Below are positions 15,654 to 24,421 of a stretch of 39,762 nt of DNA, one piece after another; the stretch's first letter is position 1; each line of letters starts with the position of its first letter. Under the pieces are notes generated by a model that saw only the letters and a program-made list of their open reading frames with translations, was not told the origin of the DNA and did no database searches. Source of the stretch: Kribbella catacumbae DSM 19601. GTDB taxonomy: Bacteria > Actinomycetota > Actinomycetes > Propionibacteriales > Kribbellaceae. The stretch is taken from NCBI RefSeq assembly GCF_000372465.1, contig NZ_AQUZ01000076.1, positions 1 to 39,762 of the forward strand, in the 5' to 3' direction. The translations under genes and the position numbers were made by a program.

Positions 15654-16418
15654 TCATGCTAGCAGTAACCGGTTGGTTACCAGGTGCACTGTCAGCAGCG
15701 TGTGGACAGGTTCAAACCCATAGCGAGCCCAGGCTCTCTGAACACCAGTGTTATGCCCCTGGGTGGAGATCACCAACCGCCTGGTCGTGCTCGCGTCCTC
15801 GACCGCGGCGAGCAGATGCCCGTACCGCCCGCGGCCCTGCTCGGCCGGTACTACGCCGGCAAGCTGGACCTCGGTCCAGGACCGCTGCTGGTCGATCGTA
15901 GCCAGCGCCAGCACTCGGCGGTCAGGCCCACGGAGCACCACTGCGCCGGTGTCGGCCACACTGCGTCGCGCCCACTCCTGGTAGCCGGCCAGCGCCTCCG
16001 CTCGCTTGAACAGCGGGTTCGCGCAGTAGTGATTGCCGTAGTCGCCGAAGATGTCGCCGACCAGGTCGTCCACGAGATCGTCGTCGACCACGTTCTCCAG
16101 CTTCGCGTTGAACCCGGCCAGTGGCGCCGGGCGGCGGCCCTTGCCGACCGGGAGCGACCAGTAGACGAGGCTGTCGGCCAGTAGCGCCGTCCGCGAGCTA
16201 CTGGCGAGTGACGCGAACCAGCTGACCTCGCGGGCGGGATAGCGCAGTACGACGACGTCGGCCGAGGACTTGTCGACAGCGGCGAGCACCTCCTCCAGCG
16301 GCGTACCGGAGGAAGCCGAGACGGAGATGCGGTCGACCGAGACGCCGAAACGCTTTGACTCGTACTCCCCTGGGCGACTGGTGAGCTCGCCCGCCTCCAG
16401 TGCGTCGTACCAGCTCAT
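15654..16418 (-). CDS. GNAT acetyltransferase, WecD/FdtD-like
   Basis: 254 residues with a weakly conserved N-terminal half (VDRISVSASSGTPLEEVLAAVDKSSADVVVLRYPA) and a C-terminal GNAT domain (AVVLRGPDRRVLALATIDQQ; VQLAGVVPAEQGRGRYGHLLAA, the acetyl-CoA loop; NTGVQRAWARYGFEPVHTLLTVHL). This two-part layout matches WecD, which N-acetylates dTDP-4-amino-4,6-dideoxygalactose. Its start overlaps the stop of the WecE-like aminotransferase gene by four bases, which supports a shared pathway. The acceptor sugar is inferred from that partner only. No dTDP-sugar supply genes (rmlA, rmlB) are in the window. Confidence 0.78.
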   Translation of the reverse strand: MSWYDALEAGELTSRPGEYESKRFGVSVDRISVSASSGTPLEEVLAAVDKSSADVVVLRYPAREVSWFASLASSSRTALLADSLVYWSLPVGKGRRPAPLAGFNAKLENVVDDDLVDDLVGDIFGDYGNHYCANPLFKRAEALAGYQEWARRSVADTGAVVLRGPDRRVLALATIDQQRSWTEVQLAGVVPAEQGRGRYGHLLAAVEDASTTRRLVISTQGHNTGVQRAWARYGFEPVHTLLTVHLVTNRLLLA

Positions 16419-17572
16419 GCTGCTGCAACCAGGTTGTAGGAGATGACGCCCTCGATCACGCGGGTCTGCTCCTCTGACGTGAGCTGGCTGAACAACGGCA
16501 GCCGGACGATCCTGCCGCTGACCTGCTCCGTGACCTCACAACCGCCCGGTGCGACACGACCGAAGCGTTCACCGCCGGGCGACGAGTGCAGTGGGACGTA
16601 GTGGAACGGCGCGGTGATGTTGAGCTCCCGCAGATGCGCGATCAGGCCCTGCTGGTCGTCATGCGACGGCATCAGCAGGTAGTAGAGGTGCGCCGGGTGC
16701 TGGCACTCGGCATGCACGGTCGGTACGCCGACCCCGCGCGACGCGGCCCAGACCGCCAGCTCCTCGTCGTACCGCTGCCAGATCGTGTGCCGCGGCGCCT
16801 GGATCCGCTCGAACTGTTCCAGCTGGGCGGTCAGGAAGGCGGCCAGCGGGTCGGCCGGGAGATAGCTGGACCCGATGTCGACCCAGCGGTACTTGTCCAC
16901 CTGACCACGGAAGAACTGGCTCCGGTTGGTGCCCTTCTCCCGGATCACCTCGGCCCGCGCGACCAGGTCGGCGTCGTTGAGCACCAGCGCGCCGCCTTCG
17001 CCGCAGTGCACGTTCTTGGTCCCGTGGAACGACTGCGTCGCCATCAGCCCGAAGGACCCGAGCGGGCGTCCCCGGTACGAGCCGCCGAGACCGTGCGCGT
17101 TGTCCTCGACCACCGCCAGCCCGTACTTCGCCGCGACGGCCAGCAACTCGTCCATGGCTGCCGCGACTCCGGCGTAGTGGACGACCACGATCGCCTTCGT
17201 CCGCTCCGTGATCGCGGCTTCCAGCTGGGTCTCGTCCAAGTTGAGCGTGTCCGGCCGGATGTCCACGAACACCGGTACCGCGCCGCGTAGCGCGTAGGCG
17301 TTCGCGGTGGAGACGAACGTGAACGACGGCATGATCACCTCGTCGCCCGGCGCGAGGCCGAGCAGCAGCGCGGTCATCTCCAGCGCATGCGTGCACGAGG
17401 TAGTCAGCAGCGACGCGATGCCGCCGGTGAGCTTGGTGATCAGCTCGCTCGCGCGGGCGGTGAAAGGACCGTCACCGGTGACCTCGGCGGAGGTGAAGGA
17501 CTGGCTCACGTAGGCAAGCTCGTCACCCGCCAGGTATGCCTTGACGAACGGGATCGGCGACAGCTCCGGCAT
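16415..17572 (-). CDS. PLP-dependent sugar aminotransferase, WecE-like (dTDP-4-amino-4,6-dideoxygalactose transaminase type)
   Basis: 385 residues of the DegT/DnrJ/EryC1 family. Visible family marks are FVKAYLAGDELAYVSQSFTS at the N-terminus, GDGPFTARASELI, TSCTHALEMTALLLG, GDEVIMPSFTFVSTANA, VEDNAHGLGG, SFHGTKNVHCGEGGA (the PLP lysine is in GTKN), and NITAPFHYVPLHSSPGG near the C-terminus. The N-terminal and HYVPLHSSP motifs are typical of WecE (RffA), which aminates dTDP-4-keto-6-deoxyglucose at C4. The ATG at 17572 gives WecE-like length; no strong ribosome site is seen, and a frame continuing upstream to 18016 overlaps the GT2 gene. Directly followed by the WecD-like acetyltransferase. 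Confidence 0.86.
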   Translation of the reverse strand: MPELSPIPFVKAYLAGDELAYVSQSFTSAEVTGDGPFTARASELITKLTGGIASLLTTSCTHALEMTALLLGLAPGDEVIMPSFTFVSTANAYALRGAVPVFVDIRPDTLNLDETQLEAAITERTKAIVVVHYAGVAAAMDELLAVAAKYGLAVVEDNAHGLGGSYRGRPLGSFGLMATQSFHGTKNVHCGEGGALVLNDADLVARAEVIREKGTNRSQFFRGQVDKYRWVDIGSSYLPADPLAAFLTAQLEQFERIQAPRHTIWQRYDEELAVWAASRGVGVPTVHAECQHPAHLYYLLMPSHDDQQGLIAHLRELNITAPFHYVPLHSSPGGERFGRVAPGGCEVTEQVSGRIVRLPLFSQLTSEEQTRVIEGVISYNLVAAA

Positions 17573-17583
17573 GAGGACGCAGC

Positions 17584-18579
17584 TTACCGCTGGTCCGTCT
17601 CCCGGGCTTCGATCGCCTCGGTGTAACTGTGATGGCCAGGGTCCTCGAGGCTGTCGTAGCCGACGAGGAATTGCGGGCGGCGCTGGCTCGACTGGAACAG
17701 GCGCGCGACGTACTCGCCCAGCAAGCCGAGGCAGAGCAGCTGGATCGCGCCGATCACTCCCACTGCGAGTACTGTCGACGTCCAACCGGGGATGCTGTTG
17801 CCGGCGAGCTTGATGATCAGTGCAGCGACCACCACCGCGCAGGACAGCAGCCCACCGAGCAACCCGAGCCAGGTGGCCAGCCTGAGCGGCGCCGCCGAGA
17901 ACGCGGTCACGCTGTCGAAGGCCAGCCGGAACATCTTCGACCAGTTGTACTTCGTCACGCCGGCCGCCCGCTCTGCACGGACATAGGCGACCTCGGCACT
18001 CGGGAAGCCCAGCCACGGGATCACCAGCCGGAACACCCGGCCGTCCTCGGGCAGCCCGTTCACCGCGTCGACCACTCGTCGCGAGACGAGCCGGAAGTCA
18101 CCGGCGTCGAACGGGATCTGCTTGCCGACCAGACGGCACATGAGCCGGTAGTACATCCGCGCTGTCGTCCGCTTCGGCCAGGAGTCGCTCGAACGGTCGG
18201 AGCGCACGCCGTACACGACGTCGACGTCCTTCTCGCGGGCTGTGGCGATCAGGTCAGCGATGACCTCGGGCGGGTCCTGCAAGTCGGCGTCGATGCTGAC
18301 GAGGTACTCCCCGCGCGCCCGGCGGAAACCAGCCGACAGAGCGGCCTGGTGGCCGGAGTTGCGGAGCAGACGAACCAACCGGAGTTGCGGCCACTGCGCA
18401 GCCGCTTCGGTGACCAGCGCGGCCGTCTTGTCTCGGCTGCCGTCGTCGACCACCAGCACCTCGTAGGAGATCCCCAATCCGTCCAGCAGCGGGTGCATCC
18501 GCTCGAAGAAGATCGGCAGCACCTCTTCCTCGTCGTACATCGGCACGACGACGGACAGAACAGGCTGGCTTGCTGGCAT
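17584..18579 (-). CDS. GtrB/DPM1-type polyprenyl-phosphate glycosyltransferase (GT2)
   Basis: 331 residues: VLSVVVPMYDEEEVLPIFFE, VLVVDDGSRDKT, LRNSGHQAALSAGF and SIDADLQDPPEVI form the catalytic GT2 domain. Two C-terminal hydrophobic helices follow (LRLATWLGLLGGLLSCAVVV; VLAVGVIGAIQLLCLGLLGE). DADLQDPPE and GEYVARLF are classic for GtrB/ArnC-like enzymes that load a sugar on polyprenyl phosphate. The ATG at 18579 is preferred to an upstream start at 18642 because AGGAGGT lies seven bases before it. First gene of the minus-strand unit ending at 10652, and divergent from the GT-C-like gene at 18636. This is the arrangement expected if it supplies the lipid-linked sugar for that protein; the pairing is inferred. 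Confidence 0.9.
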   Translation of the reverse strand: MPASQPVLSVVVPMYDEEEVLPIFFERMHPLLDGLGISYEVLVVDDGSRDKTAALVTEAAAQWPQLRLVRLLRNSGHQAALSAGFRRARGEYLVSIDADLQDPPEVIADLIATAREKDVDVVYGVRSDRSSDSWPKRTTARMYYRLMCRLVGKQIPFDAGDFRLVSRRVVDAVNGLPEDGRVFRLVIPWLGFPSAEVAYVRAERAAGVTKYNWSKMFRLAFDSVTAFSAAPLRLATWLGLLGGLLSCAVVVAALIIKLAGNSIPGWTSTVLAVGVIGAIQLLCLGLLGEYVARLFQSSQRRPQFLVGYDSLEDPGHHSYTEAIEARETDQR

Positions 18580-18635
18580 GAAGGGACCTCCTGCGGGGGA
18601 GATTACTCGGGCCGTTGCGCGGATAGGCTGCTCCG

Positions 18636-21098
18636 GTGTCAATCGTGACGGGCGATGCGCCTCGCGCCACCAGCCTCGCTGAACGTCGGCGCGAGGCAGC
18701 CCTGCGGCGCGAGACCGCTCGTCAGCTGGAACGAGCCCGGGAGATCGAGGAAACCCAACTCCGGGAAGCTGCCCGGCGGCGGGCTTCGTCGCGGAAGCTG
18801 CGGGCGATCATCCGGCCGCCTTCCGCACCGGCGCGGCAGGCTCCCGAGACGCTGACCGCACGCCTGGTCAAAGCCGGCTCCGGAGTCGCTTTGGCCGCCC
18901 TAGCGATCTGGTTGATGGCTGGGCACGCATCCGGGGACAGCATCGTGGCGCTGCTGCGGTTCTGGGTCTTCGGGCTGACGCTGCCCGGCTTCATCCTGTG
19001 GCGGCTGGCCAGCCCGTTCCGGCACAACCTGATCGAGGACGTCGCCGCCGGGTCGCTGGTCGGGGTGTCCATCCTGCTGCTGGTCTACCTGGCGGTGGCA
19101 CCGCTCGGACTACAGCAGTGGGCTTGGCTGTGGGCCGTACCCGTCCTAGTGGTCGCTGTGTCCGTACCGACCTGGCGTCGACGAGTGACGAGCAAGGTCG
19201 AGCGCCCTGTGCATCCACTGACCGCCTGGCTGATCGTCCTGGCTTGTGCACTGCCTCTGTACGGCACCGGGCGCTACCGGAACCTCGTGCCGGCGCCGTA
19301 CACGGATGCCCGCTCCAACTCGCCCGACATGGCGTTCCACCAAGCATTGGCTGCCAGCGCGAAGTACGACTTCCCACTGCAGGCGCCGTACGTCAGTGGC
19401 GAGCAGATGGACTACCACTACTTCTGGCACCAGTTCATCGCTGCCACGTCCTGGGCGACCGGGGTGAACCTGACCGACCTCGTCTACACGATCGGCTGGG
19501 TACCGCTGCTGATCGCCGGCACCGCACTGATCTTCGCCCTCACCGACCGGCTGGCTCCGAGCTCGCGCTGGGCGGGTCCACTGGCGATCGCGGTCGCGTC
19601 CGTGGGTGGCACGGTCAGCGCCTATCCGCAGGCCTCGCTGTTGTCCGAGGGCCTCATGAACTACGTCTGGGGCAGCCCGACGCAGAACCTCGGCGGTGCG
19701 CTGATCGTCCTGCTGGCGATCATCGGGATCGACGTTCTGCGTGGCCGGAGCGCGCCCAGCGACTGGGTGATGTTCGTGGTGATCGCCGCGGCCGCGTCCG
19801 GCTCCAAGGCGACTGTGCTGCCGTTGGTGATCTGCGGGCTCGCGCTGGTCGTCTTCGTCCGGCTTTGCTACGGCCGGCTGGCCCGGGCTGCCGTCATCAC
19901 AGCAGCGGTCCTCGGCGGCCTGTTCGCGGCCTCGATCGTGGTGGTCTTCGGGATGCACTCGTCCGGGCTCGCGGTGAAGCCCTGGGTGACGTTCGCCAAG
20001 ATCGGCATCTATCCACTCATCGCCGACCCGTTGCCGTCGGGCCAGTTCGACCACAGCGCGATGTGGATCAGCGGCATCACCGCCTGCCTCGGGCTGATTC
20101 TCGGCTCAGCAGGCCTCCTGGTTCTCACCGGTACTGCGGCCCGCTGGTTCCGCGATCCCGGAATGATCTTCCTGGTCGGCATCTCGATCGCCGGTTTCAG
20201 CGCGATGGTGCTGACCGATCAGCCCGGTACGAGCCAGCTGTACTTCCACCGCACCGCAGTACCGGTGATTGCCGCGCTCGCAGCGGCCGGCGTGTGGATG
20301 CTGGTGTTCTGGTTCGCCGACAAGCGCTCTGACCTCGTCGTACTGGCCTCGGTCGTGGGTGGAGTTGGAGCGACCGCGGCCGCGCGGGCGATCGTGAAGG
20401 CAGATGCTAAGCCGTTCCGGCAGGCTGACGGATCGCTGACTGGCCTGATCGGTCCGTGGGTGTGGACGATCGGGCTGCTCCTCCTCGTCGCCGGTGTGGT
20501 GACAGCCGGGTGGAAATACGGCCACCGGCGAGGGCGCCCGAGCCGGATCGCGCTGGCGTCCTTCGTGCTCGCCGGGATGGGTGCGGGCCTGTTCCTCCCG
20601 GTGCAGGCGATGGCGGAGTACAAGCCTGTCGTCCTTGCGCCGCAGACAGACAAGCAACTGCTCGGGCCAACGACCAGCCAGGCGGCCGCGGCGATCTGGC
20701 TGCGCGACCACGCGGCACCCGGCGAGCTGATCGCGACCAACGCGCACTGCGCGATGAAGAACACGATCGGCTGCGACGCCCGGCACTTCTGGATCTCGGC
20801 GCTGTCCGAGCGACATGTCCTGCTCGAGGGCTGGGCCTACACGAACACCCTGAACGACCTCGTCGCCGGCACCGGGATGGGCCCGAACTCGCTGCCGTTC
20901 TGGGACCAGCCGCGACTGCAGGACAACGACATCGTCTTCGTCGCGCCGACCAGGGACAACCTGCGGATCCTGCGGGAGAAGTACGGCGTCCGCTGGCTCT
21001 ACGCCGACCCGACTCAGACGATCGTCTCAAGCGCCCTGAACAGTCTTGCCACGTTGCGCTTCAAGGCTTCTGACGCCCTTGTCTACGAACTCCCCTGA
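18636..21098 (+). CDS. Large polytopic membrane protein, GT-C-like (paralogue 2 of 3)
   Basis: The 820-residue product has a basic, helical N-terminal cytoplasmic segment (residues 10-60, ERRREAALRRETARQLERAR), then about 14 hydrophobic segments. An early external loop carries DMAFHQALAASAKYDFPLQA and MDYHYFWHQFIAATSWATGV. The soluble C-terminal domain has TNAHC near residue 702, a second Cys nine residues later, and SERHVLLEGWAYT. The loop with an acidic residue and clustered His/Tyr after the first helices is what GT-C glycosyltransferases show, but no named family is certain. The same motifs occur in the protein at 21149 and, more distantly, at 516. The GTG at 18636 has no strong ribosome site; a TAGGCT -10-like hexamer seven bases upstream leaves open a nearly leaderless transcript. 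Confidence 0.83.
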   Translation: MSIVTGDAPRATSLAERRREAALRRETARQLERAREIEETQLREAARRRASSRKLRAIIRPPSAPARQAPETLTARLVKAGSGVALAALAIWLMAGHASGDSIVALLRFWVFGLTLPGFILWRLASPFRHNLIEDVAAGSLVGVSILLLVYLAVAPLGLQQWAWLWAVPVLVVAVSVPTWRRRVTSKVERPVHPLTAWLIVLACALPLYGTGRYRNLVPAPYTDARSNSPDMAFHQALAASAKYDFPLQAPYVSGEQMDYHYFWHQFIAATSWATGVNLTDLVYTIGWVPLLIAGTALIFALTDRLAPSSRWAGPLAIAVASVGGTVSAYPQASLLSEGLMNYVWGSPTQNLGGALIVLLAIIGIDVLRGRSAPSDWVMFVVIAAAASGSKATVLPLVICGLALVVFVRLCYGRLARAAVITAAVLGGLFAASIVVVFGMHSSGLAVKPWVTFAKIGIYPLIADPLPSGQFDHSAMWISGITACLGLILGSAGLLVLTGTAARWFRDPGMIFLVGISIAGFSAMVLTDQPGTSQLYFHRTAVPVIAALAAAGVWMLVFWFADKRSDLVVLASVVGGVGATAAARAIVKADAKPFRQADGSLTGLIGPWVWTIGLLLLVAGVVTAGWKYGHRRGRPSRIALASFVLAGMGAGLFLPVQAMAEYKPVVLAPQTDKQLLGPTTSQAAAAIWLRDHAAPGELIATNAHCAMKNTIGCDARHFWISALSERHVLLEGWAYTNTLNDLVAGTGMGPNSLPFWDQPRLQDNDIVFVAPTRDNLRILREKYGVRWLYADPTQTIVSSALNSLATLRFKASDALVYELP

Positions 21099-21148
21099 GT
21101 GACAGTCCGCCTACGCATTGGAACCGTTGCGGCATTAGGGTGACCCGC

Positions 21149-23329
21149 ATGCACTCCAGGGCTCGGCGGCGCGGGCCGAAGGAAACCGGCGCCGGAACCC
21201 TCGCGGGGCGGATGGCGGCGTTACCGGTGCTGTTGCTGGTCCTGGTGTTGCTGATCTCCCGGGCGCCGGTGTTCGACGTCTTGAAGTTCGGCCTGTACCT
21301 GGCGGCCCTCGTGACGTTGCCGGGGCTGGTGCTGTGGCGAGTGATCGGCGCCTACCGCCGGAGTTTGGTAGAGGATTTCGCCGCCGGCTTCGCGATCGGT
21401 ACGGCGGCCCAGCTGATCGTGTACCTCGCGAGCGCGTCCGTGGGTCTGCAGTGTTGGGCGTGGGTCTGGGCCCCGATCGTGCTGGTGCTCGGCGTGCTCG
21501 ATCGCGATGTGCGCAACCGGGTCTGGCGCCGGGTCGAGGCACCGCTCGCGCCCTTGACTGCGTGGATGTTGTCGGTGTCGACCGTGCTCGTGCTGTTCGC
21601 GATCTACCGCAAGGGCCCGGAGCGCTACGCACCGGCGTACACGGATCCGTTGGTCAGTGATCCGGGGATGGCGTTCCACCAGGCGCTAGCCGCCAGCGCG
21701 AAGGCCGACGTACCGATCGTGCCGTTGTGGATCGGCGGCGAGCCGATGAAGTTCCATACGTTCTTCCATCAGGTCTCCGCGGCCACCTCGTGGGCGACGG
21801 GGATCAACCTCACTCAGCTGATCTACGCCCTGATCTGGCTGCCGTTCGCGCTGGCGGGGTGTGCGCTGGTCTTCGCGCTGACGCAGCGCTTCACCCAACT
21901 GCCCGGTGGTGAGCCCTCGAGCGCCGCTGTCTGGGCAGGGCCGCTCGCAGTACTGGTTGCTGGCCTTGGTGGAGCTCTGGAACCGCTGCACGACCTGTCG
22001 CTCGGCGGGGTCTCGATGGTGGCCGGGGCTTATCTGAGCCCGACCCAGAACCTGGGCCTGATGTTCGCGCTCGTGCTGGCGATCCTGGCCATCGACGTAC
22101 TGCGGAAACAGCCGCCCCGGAGTCGCTGGGTGCTGCTGCTCCTGGTGATGCTGGCTGCCGCCGGGGCTAAGGCGACTGTGCTGCCTATGGTGATCTGCGG
22201 GTTCTTGCTGGTGTTCCTGTTCCGGCGGTCGACGCGGGCCGCGTTCTTCGGCGTACTGATCGCGCTGGGGTTGTTCATCGGGTCGGCGATCATCGTCTAC
22301 GGCGGTGAGTCGTCCGGGCTGCAGGTGAAATTCGGCGATCTCTTCGTGGGCCTGCCGCCGTACAGCGCAGCCGTGATTCTCGCGACCTGGGGGCTCGCGG
22401 TCGTCGGGGTGTTGTTCCTGCGGCGGTTCTGGCGGGATCCGGGCGGGATCTTCGCGGCCGGCTTCGCGATCGGTGGGTGCGTGGCCGCGCTCTTGACCAC
22501 TCAGCCGCTGTCGTTCTACCGGATGGCCTTTCCGTTCCTGGCAGTGCTGTCCTGTGTGGGGCTGACGAGGCTGGTCGAGCGGCTGGAGGACCGCCTGGGC
22601 ATCGCACTGGTCGGTGCGGCGGCCGCGCTCGGGTTGATCGGCTGCGGGTTAACCCGCTGGGGCGCGACGGATCTCAAGGGCGTGAAGGAGCCGTTGCTCT
22701 GGTCTGTCGGGGCGATGGTGGCCGTCGGGTTGCTGGTCGCTGTCGGCTGGAAGGCCAGCCGGCGCAGTGGCGGGCTCGCGACAGCCTTCTTCGCCGCTCT
22801 GGTCGCTGCCTGCATGGTCGGTGCGGCCGCGCTGCCGTTGATCGGGCTGGTGTCCGAACAAGCGAGCGATGTCGTCTACGGCCGGCCCAGCCGGGGTGGT
22901 CCGACCGAAGCCCAGGCGAGTGCTGCTCGCTGGCTGAAGAAGAACAGCTCCCGCAACGACCTGGTCGCCACCAATGCGCACTGCATCGCCCGGCAGGGCA
23001 ATGCGTGCGACAGCCGGCACTTCTGGATCGCCGCACTGTCCGAGCGGCAGGTACTGCTCGAGGGGTGGGTGCGAACCAACAGGTCGAGCCGGATCTCAGC
23101 CACTACCGGCGTCGACCCGAGCAAGGTGCCGTACTGGAACAAGGACCAACTGACGGCGAACGACGCCGCCTTTACTTCCCCCTCGATGGCAGTGATCGAG
23201 CGGCTGCGGAAGCTGGGAGTGCGCTGGCTCTACGCCGACAACCTGGCCGGTGAGGTGTCGCCCGCGCTGAAACAGTACGTCCGGCTGCGGCACGCGACGC
23301 TGGACGCCACGATCTACGAGATCAGGTGA
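21149..23329 (+). CDS. Large polytopic membrane protein, GT-C-like (paralogue 3 of 3)
   Basis: The 726-residue product is closely similar to the preceding gene product: PGMAFHQALAASAKADVPIV and MKFHTFFHQVSAATSWATGI in the first loop, NDLVATNAHC near residue 607, a second Cys nine residues on, SERQVLLEGWVRTN, and a C-terminal LRKLGVRWLYADNLAG. It lacks the long charged N-terminus of its neighbour and the Thr/Pro tail of the protein at 516. The ATG at 21149 (AGGG eight bases upstream) is preferred over the GTG at 21140, which lacks any ribosome site. The two genes are 50 bases apart and probably arose by tandem duplication. Its last 16 bases overlap the 3' end of pseG on the other strand. Role as a membrane glycosyltransferase is inferred. 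Confidence 0.83.
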   Translation: MHSRARRRGPKETGAGTLAGRMAALPVLLLVLVLLISRAPVFDVLKFGLYLAALVTLPGLVLWRVIGAYRRSLVEDFAAGFAIGTAAQLIVYLASASVGLQCWAWVWAPIVLVLGVLDRDVRNRVWRRVEAPLAPLTAWMLSVSTVLVLFAIYRKGPERYAPAYTDPLVSDPGMAFHQALAASAKADVPIVPLWIGGEPMKFHTFFHQVSAATSWATGINLTQLIYALIWLPFALAGCALVFALTQRFTQLPGGEPSSAAVWAGPLAVLVAGLGGALEPLHDLSLGGVSMVAGAYLSPTQNLGLMFALVLAILAIDVLRKQPPRSRWVLLLLVMLAAAGAKATVLPMVICGFLLVFLFRRSTRAAFFGVLIALGLFIGSAIIVYGGESSGLQVKFGDLFVGLPPYSAAVILATWGLAVVGVLFLRRFWRDPGGIFAAGFAIGGCVAALLTTQPLSFYRMAFPFLAVLSCVGLTRLVERLEDRLGIALVGAAAALGLIGCGLTRWGATDLKGVKEPLLWSVGAMVAVGLLVAVGWKASRRSGGLATAFFAALVAACMVGAAALPLIGLVSEQASDVVYGRPSRGGPTEAQASAARWLKKNSSRNDLVATNAHCIARQGNACDSRHFWIAALSERQVLLEGWVRTNRSSRISATTGVDPSKVPYWNKDQLTANDAAFTSPSMAVIERLRKLGVRWLYADNLAGEVSPALKQYVRLRHATLDATIYEIR

Positions 23330-24390
23330 ATGAGCGCGTCCGCGACGCGTGCTCTGCCTCGACCGTCCACGAGCTTCCAACCGGCCCGGGCGAGCTGGGC
23401 ACGCTCCTGCGGGTTGGTGAGCAGCGTCCGTAGTACGGCGGCTGCCGTTGTCGGATCCGCCTTCAGCTCAGCCAACGTGCCGACCCCTGCGGCGGCACCG
23501 GTGGCTACTGCTCGCTCGTAGCCCATCGCCTGGTTGTCCACGACGCACACGAGGCCGGCTGTGGCTCCGAGACACAGCAGCTCCCAGGTCGACGTACCGG
23601 AGGCGCTGATGACCAGGTCGGACTCCACTACCAACTTGGCTAGCTGTGAGGTGGGGCGGATGACCTCCACCCGCTGGCCCGGCCCGAGCGGTACTGCGTC
23701 GATCCCTGCGGCCAGGTTGTCTCCGGGAGCAACCACTGTCGCCTCAAACGGCACACCTGTCGCCGCGAGAGCCTGTACGACGTACGGACCGGCTCCGTAG
23801 GCGTCAGTGCCGCCGAAGAACGCAAACACCTTCGGTACTGCGCTCGCCTGTGCCGCCGGTGGCTCCGCTGGCCTCAGCGAGAGCACCTCATCCCGCAGCA
23901 ACACGTAGTCCAGCCCAGCCAGCCTCACGGCTCCCTTGGGCAACTTCGGCTGATCGAGCTCAGACCCGAGATTCTGATCCACCACTACGTCGGCGTCGGC
24001 ACCCCGCAGGTCGCCATCCACGATCGCGAGGGTGGGCACCCCTGACCGCCGTACTGCGCTGAACACCTCACCCGGCAGGTCGTAGGAGTCGAACACGACC
24101 GCATCAAGCCGCAACCGCTTCGCCAGCTCGACATGCTCCGCCGGCAGCCACACAGCCGCCTCGACCGGAATCCCGCGAGCCCGGAGCTGCTCGTCCACCC
24201 AGGGCACGATGTGGCTGTCACAAACGAACACCACCTCGACCCCACGCCCCCGCAACTCCTCCGCGAACGCAAGGCTCCGCATCACATGCCCGACCCCACG
24301 CCGGACCCCCACATCACACCTGACCCCAACCCGCAACACCCGATCCACGCCAAGACCGTAGTCCAGACAGGCACCCACGTTGTCGTCCAT
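23314..24390 (-). CDS. pseG: UDP-2,4-diacetamido-2,4,6-trideoxy-beta-L-altropyranose hydrolase PseG
   Basis: The 358-residue protein of GT-B fold contains RVGVRCDVGVRRGVGHVMRS (the G-x-G-H-x-x-R element that carries the catalytic His in PseG), FVCDSHIVPWVDEQL, VFDSYDLPGEVF, VFAFFGGTDAYGAGPYVV and SASGTSTWELLCLG. PseG removes UDP from the diacetamido sugar before PseI acts. The start ATG at 24390 has GGAG eight bases upstream; a TTG at 24393 is also open. It is separated from the other pse genes, lies on the opposite strand, and follows the lipoprotein gene by 31 bases, so the two may share a transcript. Its 3' end overlaps the convergent membrane-protein gene by 16 bases. Confidence 0.9.
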   Translation of the reverse strand: MDDNVGACLDYGLGVDRVLRVGVRCDVGVRRGVGHVMRSLAFAEELRGRGVEVVFVCDSHIVPWVDEQLRARGIPVEAAVWLPAEHVELAKRLRLDAVVFDSYDLPGEVFSAVRRSGVPTLAIVDGDLRGADADVVVDQNLGSELDQPKLPKGAVRLAGLDYVLLRDEVLSLRPAEPPAAQASAVPKVFAFFGGTDAYGAGPYVVQALAATGVPFEATVVAPGDNLAAGIDAVPLGPGQRVEVIRPTSQLAKLVVESDLVISASGTSTWELLCLGATAGLVCVVDNQAMGYERAVATGAAAGVGTLAELKADPTTAAAVLRTLLTNPQERAQLARAGWKLVDGRGRARVADALIHLIS

Positions 24391-24421
24391 CAAGCCGACT
24401 CCTGCTCGCCGCCGGATCGGA

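Noticed and set aside
16415..17572. PseC as the identity of this aminotransferase
   Set aside because: N-terminal and C-terminal motifs fit WecE, and a clear PseC follows pseB at 27373.
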